Positions 10,368-10,556 of a stretch of 10,556 nt of DNA are shown piece after piece. The position numbers and the translations under genes are program-made. Every line of letters begins with the position of its first letter. Positions within the stretch are counted from its first letter, which is position 1. A model generated the notes under the pieces. The model was given only the letters and a program-made list of their open reading frames with translations. It was not told the DNA's origin and made no database searches. The DNA comes from an uncultured Chloroflexota bacterium (lineage in GTDB: Bacteria; Chloroflexota; Anaerolineae; B4-G1; DUEL01), in the NCBI GenBank assembly GCA_937138275.1, contig CAKZOY010000558.1:1-10556 (forward strand), written 5' to 3'.

Positions 10368-10394
10368 TTTACCAAACCAATTATTGCAACGCGT

Positions 10395-10490
10395 GGACCG
10401 GGACGAGTACCGGCCTGAGAAGGTCCCAGAGAGGGGAGGTCACAGGCTGGAAGCCTCCCTGACCGGACGGCCGGGAAAACCCCCCGGGAG
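10395..10490 (+). promoter_or_regulatory. T-box riboswitch leader, Stem I (5' part only)
   Basis: T-box leaders bind a specific tRNA and sense its charging to control aminoacyl-tRNA synthetase, amino-acid synthesis or transport genes. Hallmarks in order are GGACGAGTAC (10401-10410) with the AGTA of the specifier loop, the AGAGAG bulge (10428-10433) and the GGCTGGAAGCC apical part (10445-10455). Helices are supported by pairing: CCGGG 398-402 with 483-487, CCGGCC 410-415 with 469-474, GGTC 422-425 with 461-464, and GGGAGG 434-439 with 454-459 (all plus 10000). The 3' side of the specifier loop reads GAAAACCC (10475-10482); I cannot assign the codon reliably. The antiterminator with its TGG motif and the regulated gene are beyond the window. 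Confidence 0.83.
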
Positions 10491-10509
10491 CGGGCCCCGG
10501 AAATCGGTG

Positions 10510-10556
10510 ATCGCGTATCGCACATCGCATATCGCGTATCGCACATCGCATATCGC
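10510..10556. repeat. Heptamer tandem repeat ATCGCRY
   Basis: Six full 7-bp units and a partial one follow T-box Stem I: ATCGCGT, ATCGCAC, ATCGCAT, then the same three again, then ATCGC at the window edge. The higher-order period is 21 bp. The array probably continues to the right. It lies where the T-box linker between Stem I and the antiterminator would be expected. Confidence 0.9.

Overview
The window is a GC-rich bacterial segment in which every recognisable protein gene is on the minus strand, reading right to left: rpoB, rpsL (S12), rpsG (S7), fusA (EF-G), tuf (EF-Tu), rpsJ (S10) and rplC (L3). This is the str operon running into the start of the S10 operon. The S12 N-terminus carries the extra block of about 16 residues seen in Firmicutes, Actinobacteria and Chloroflexi. 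From the style of EF-Tu, EF-G and the GC-rich intergenic palindromes I infer Chloroflexota, perhaps Anaerolineae-like, with moderate confidence.

Layout in the direction of transcription. At the right edge (10340-10556, plus strand) a consensus sigma-70 promoter drives a T-box leader whose controlled gene lies outside the window. Divergent from it, rpoB has its own consensus promoter (10108-10136). The 300 bp between rpoB and the T-box leader hold an octamer tandem repeat and a 131-bp palindromic element. rpoB (10071-6142) is followed, without rpoC, by a 112-bp gap holding a promoter and structured leader for rpsL. rpsL and rpsG are separated by a second copy of the palindromic element. fusA follows rpsG after 44 bp. 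A 395-bp gap with three GC-rich hairpins and a post-fusA hairpin precedes tuf. tuf and rpsJ are 7 bp apart, and rpsJ and rplC are separated by two octamer arrays.

The genes belong together functionally: the beta subunit of RNA polymerase, three 30S proteins, one 50S protein and the two elongation GTPases. What is unusual is in the details. EF-G keeps a normal G domain but has lost the conserved tip motifs of domain IV. EF-Tu has a rewritten switch I, five residues longer than usual and without the RG of RGITI. The beta subunit has an insertion of roughly 135 residues with three repeat-like helical motifs just before its conserved C-terminal block. rpoC is missing from its usual place. Several intergenic spaces hold tandem 7- or 8-bp repeats or palindromic elements, two of them touching stop codons.

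No rRNA, tRNA, CRISPR array or transposase gene was seen. The long plus-strand open frames lie opposite fusA and rpoB and look like codon-bias shadows.
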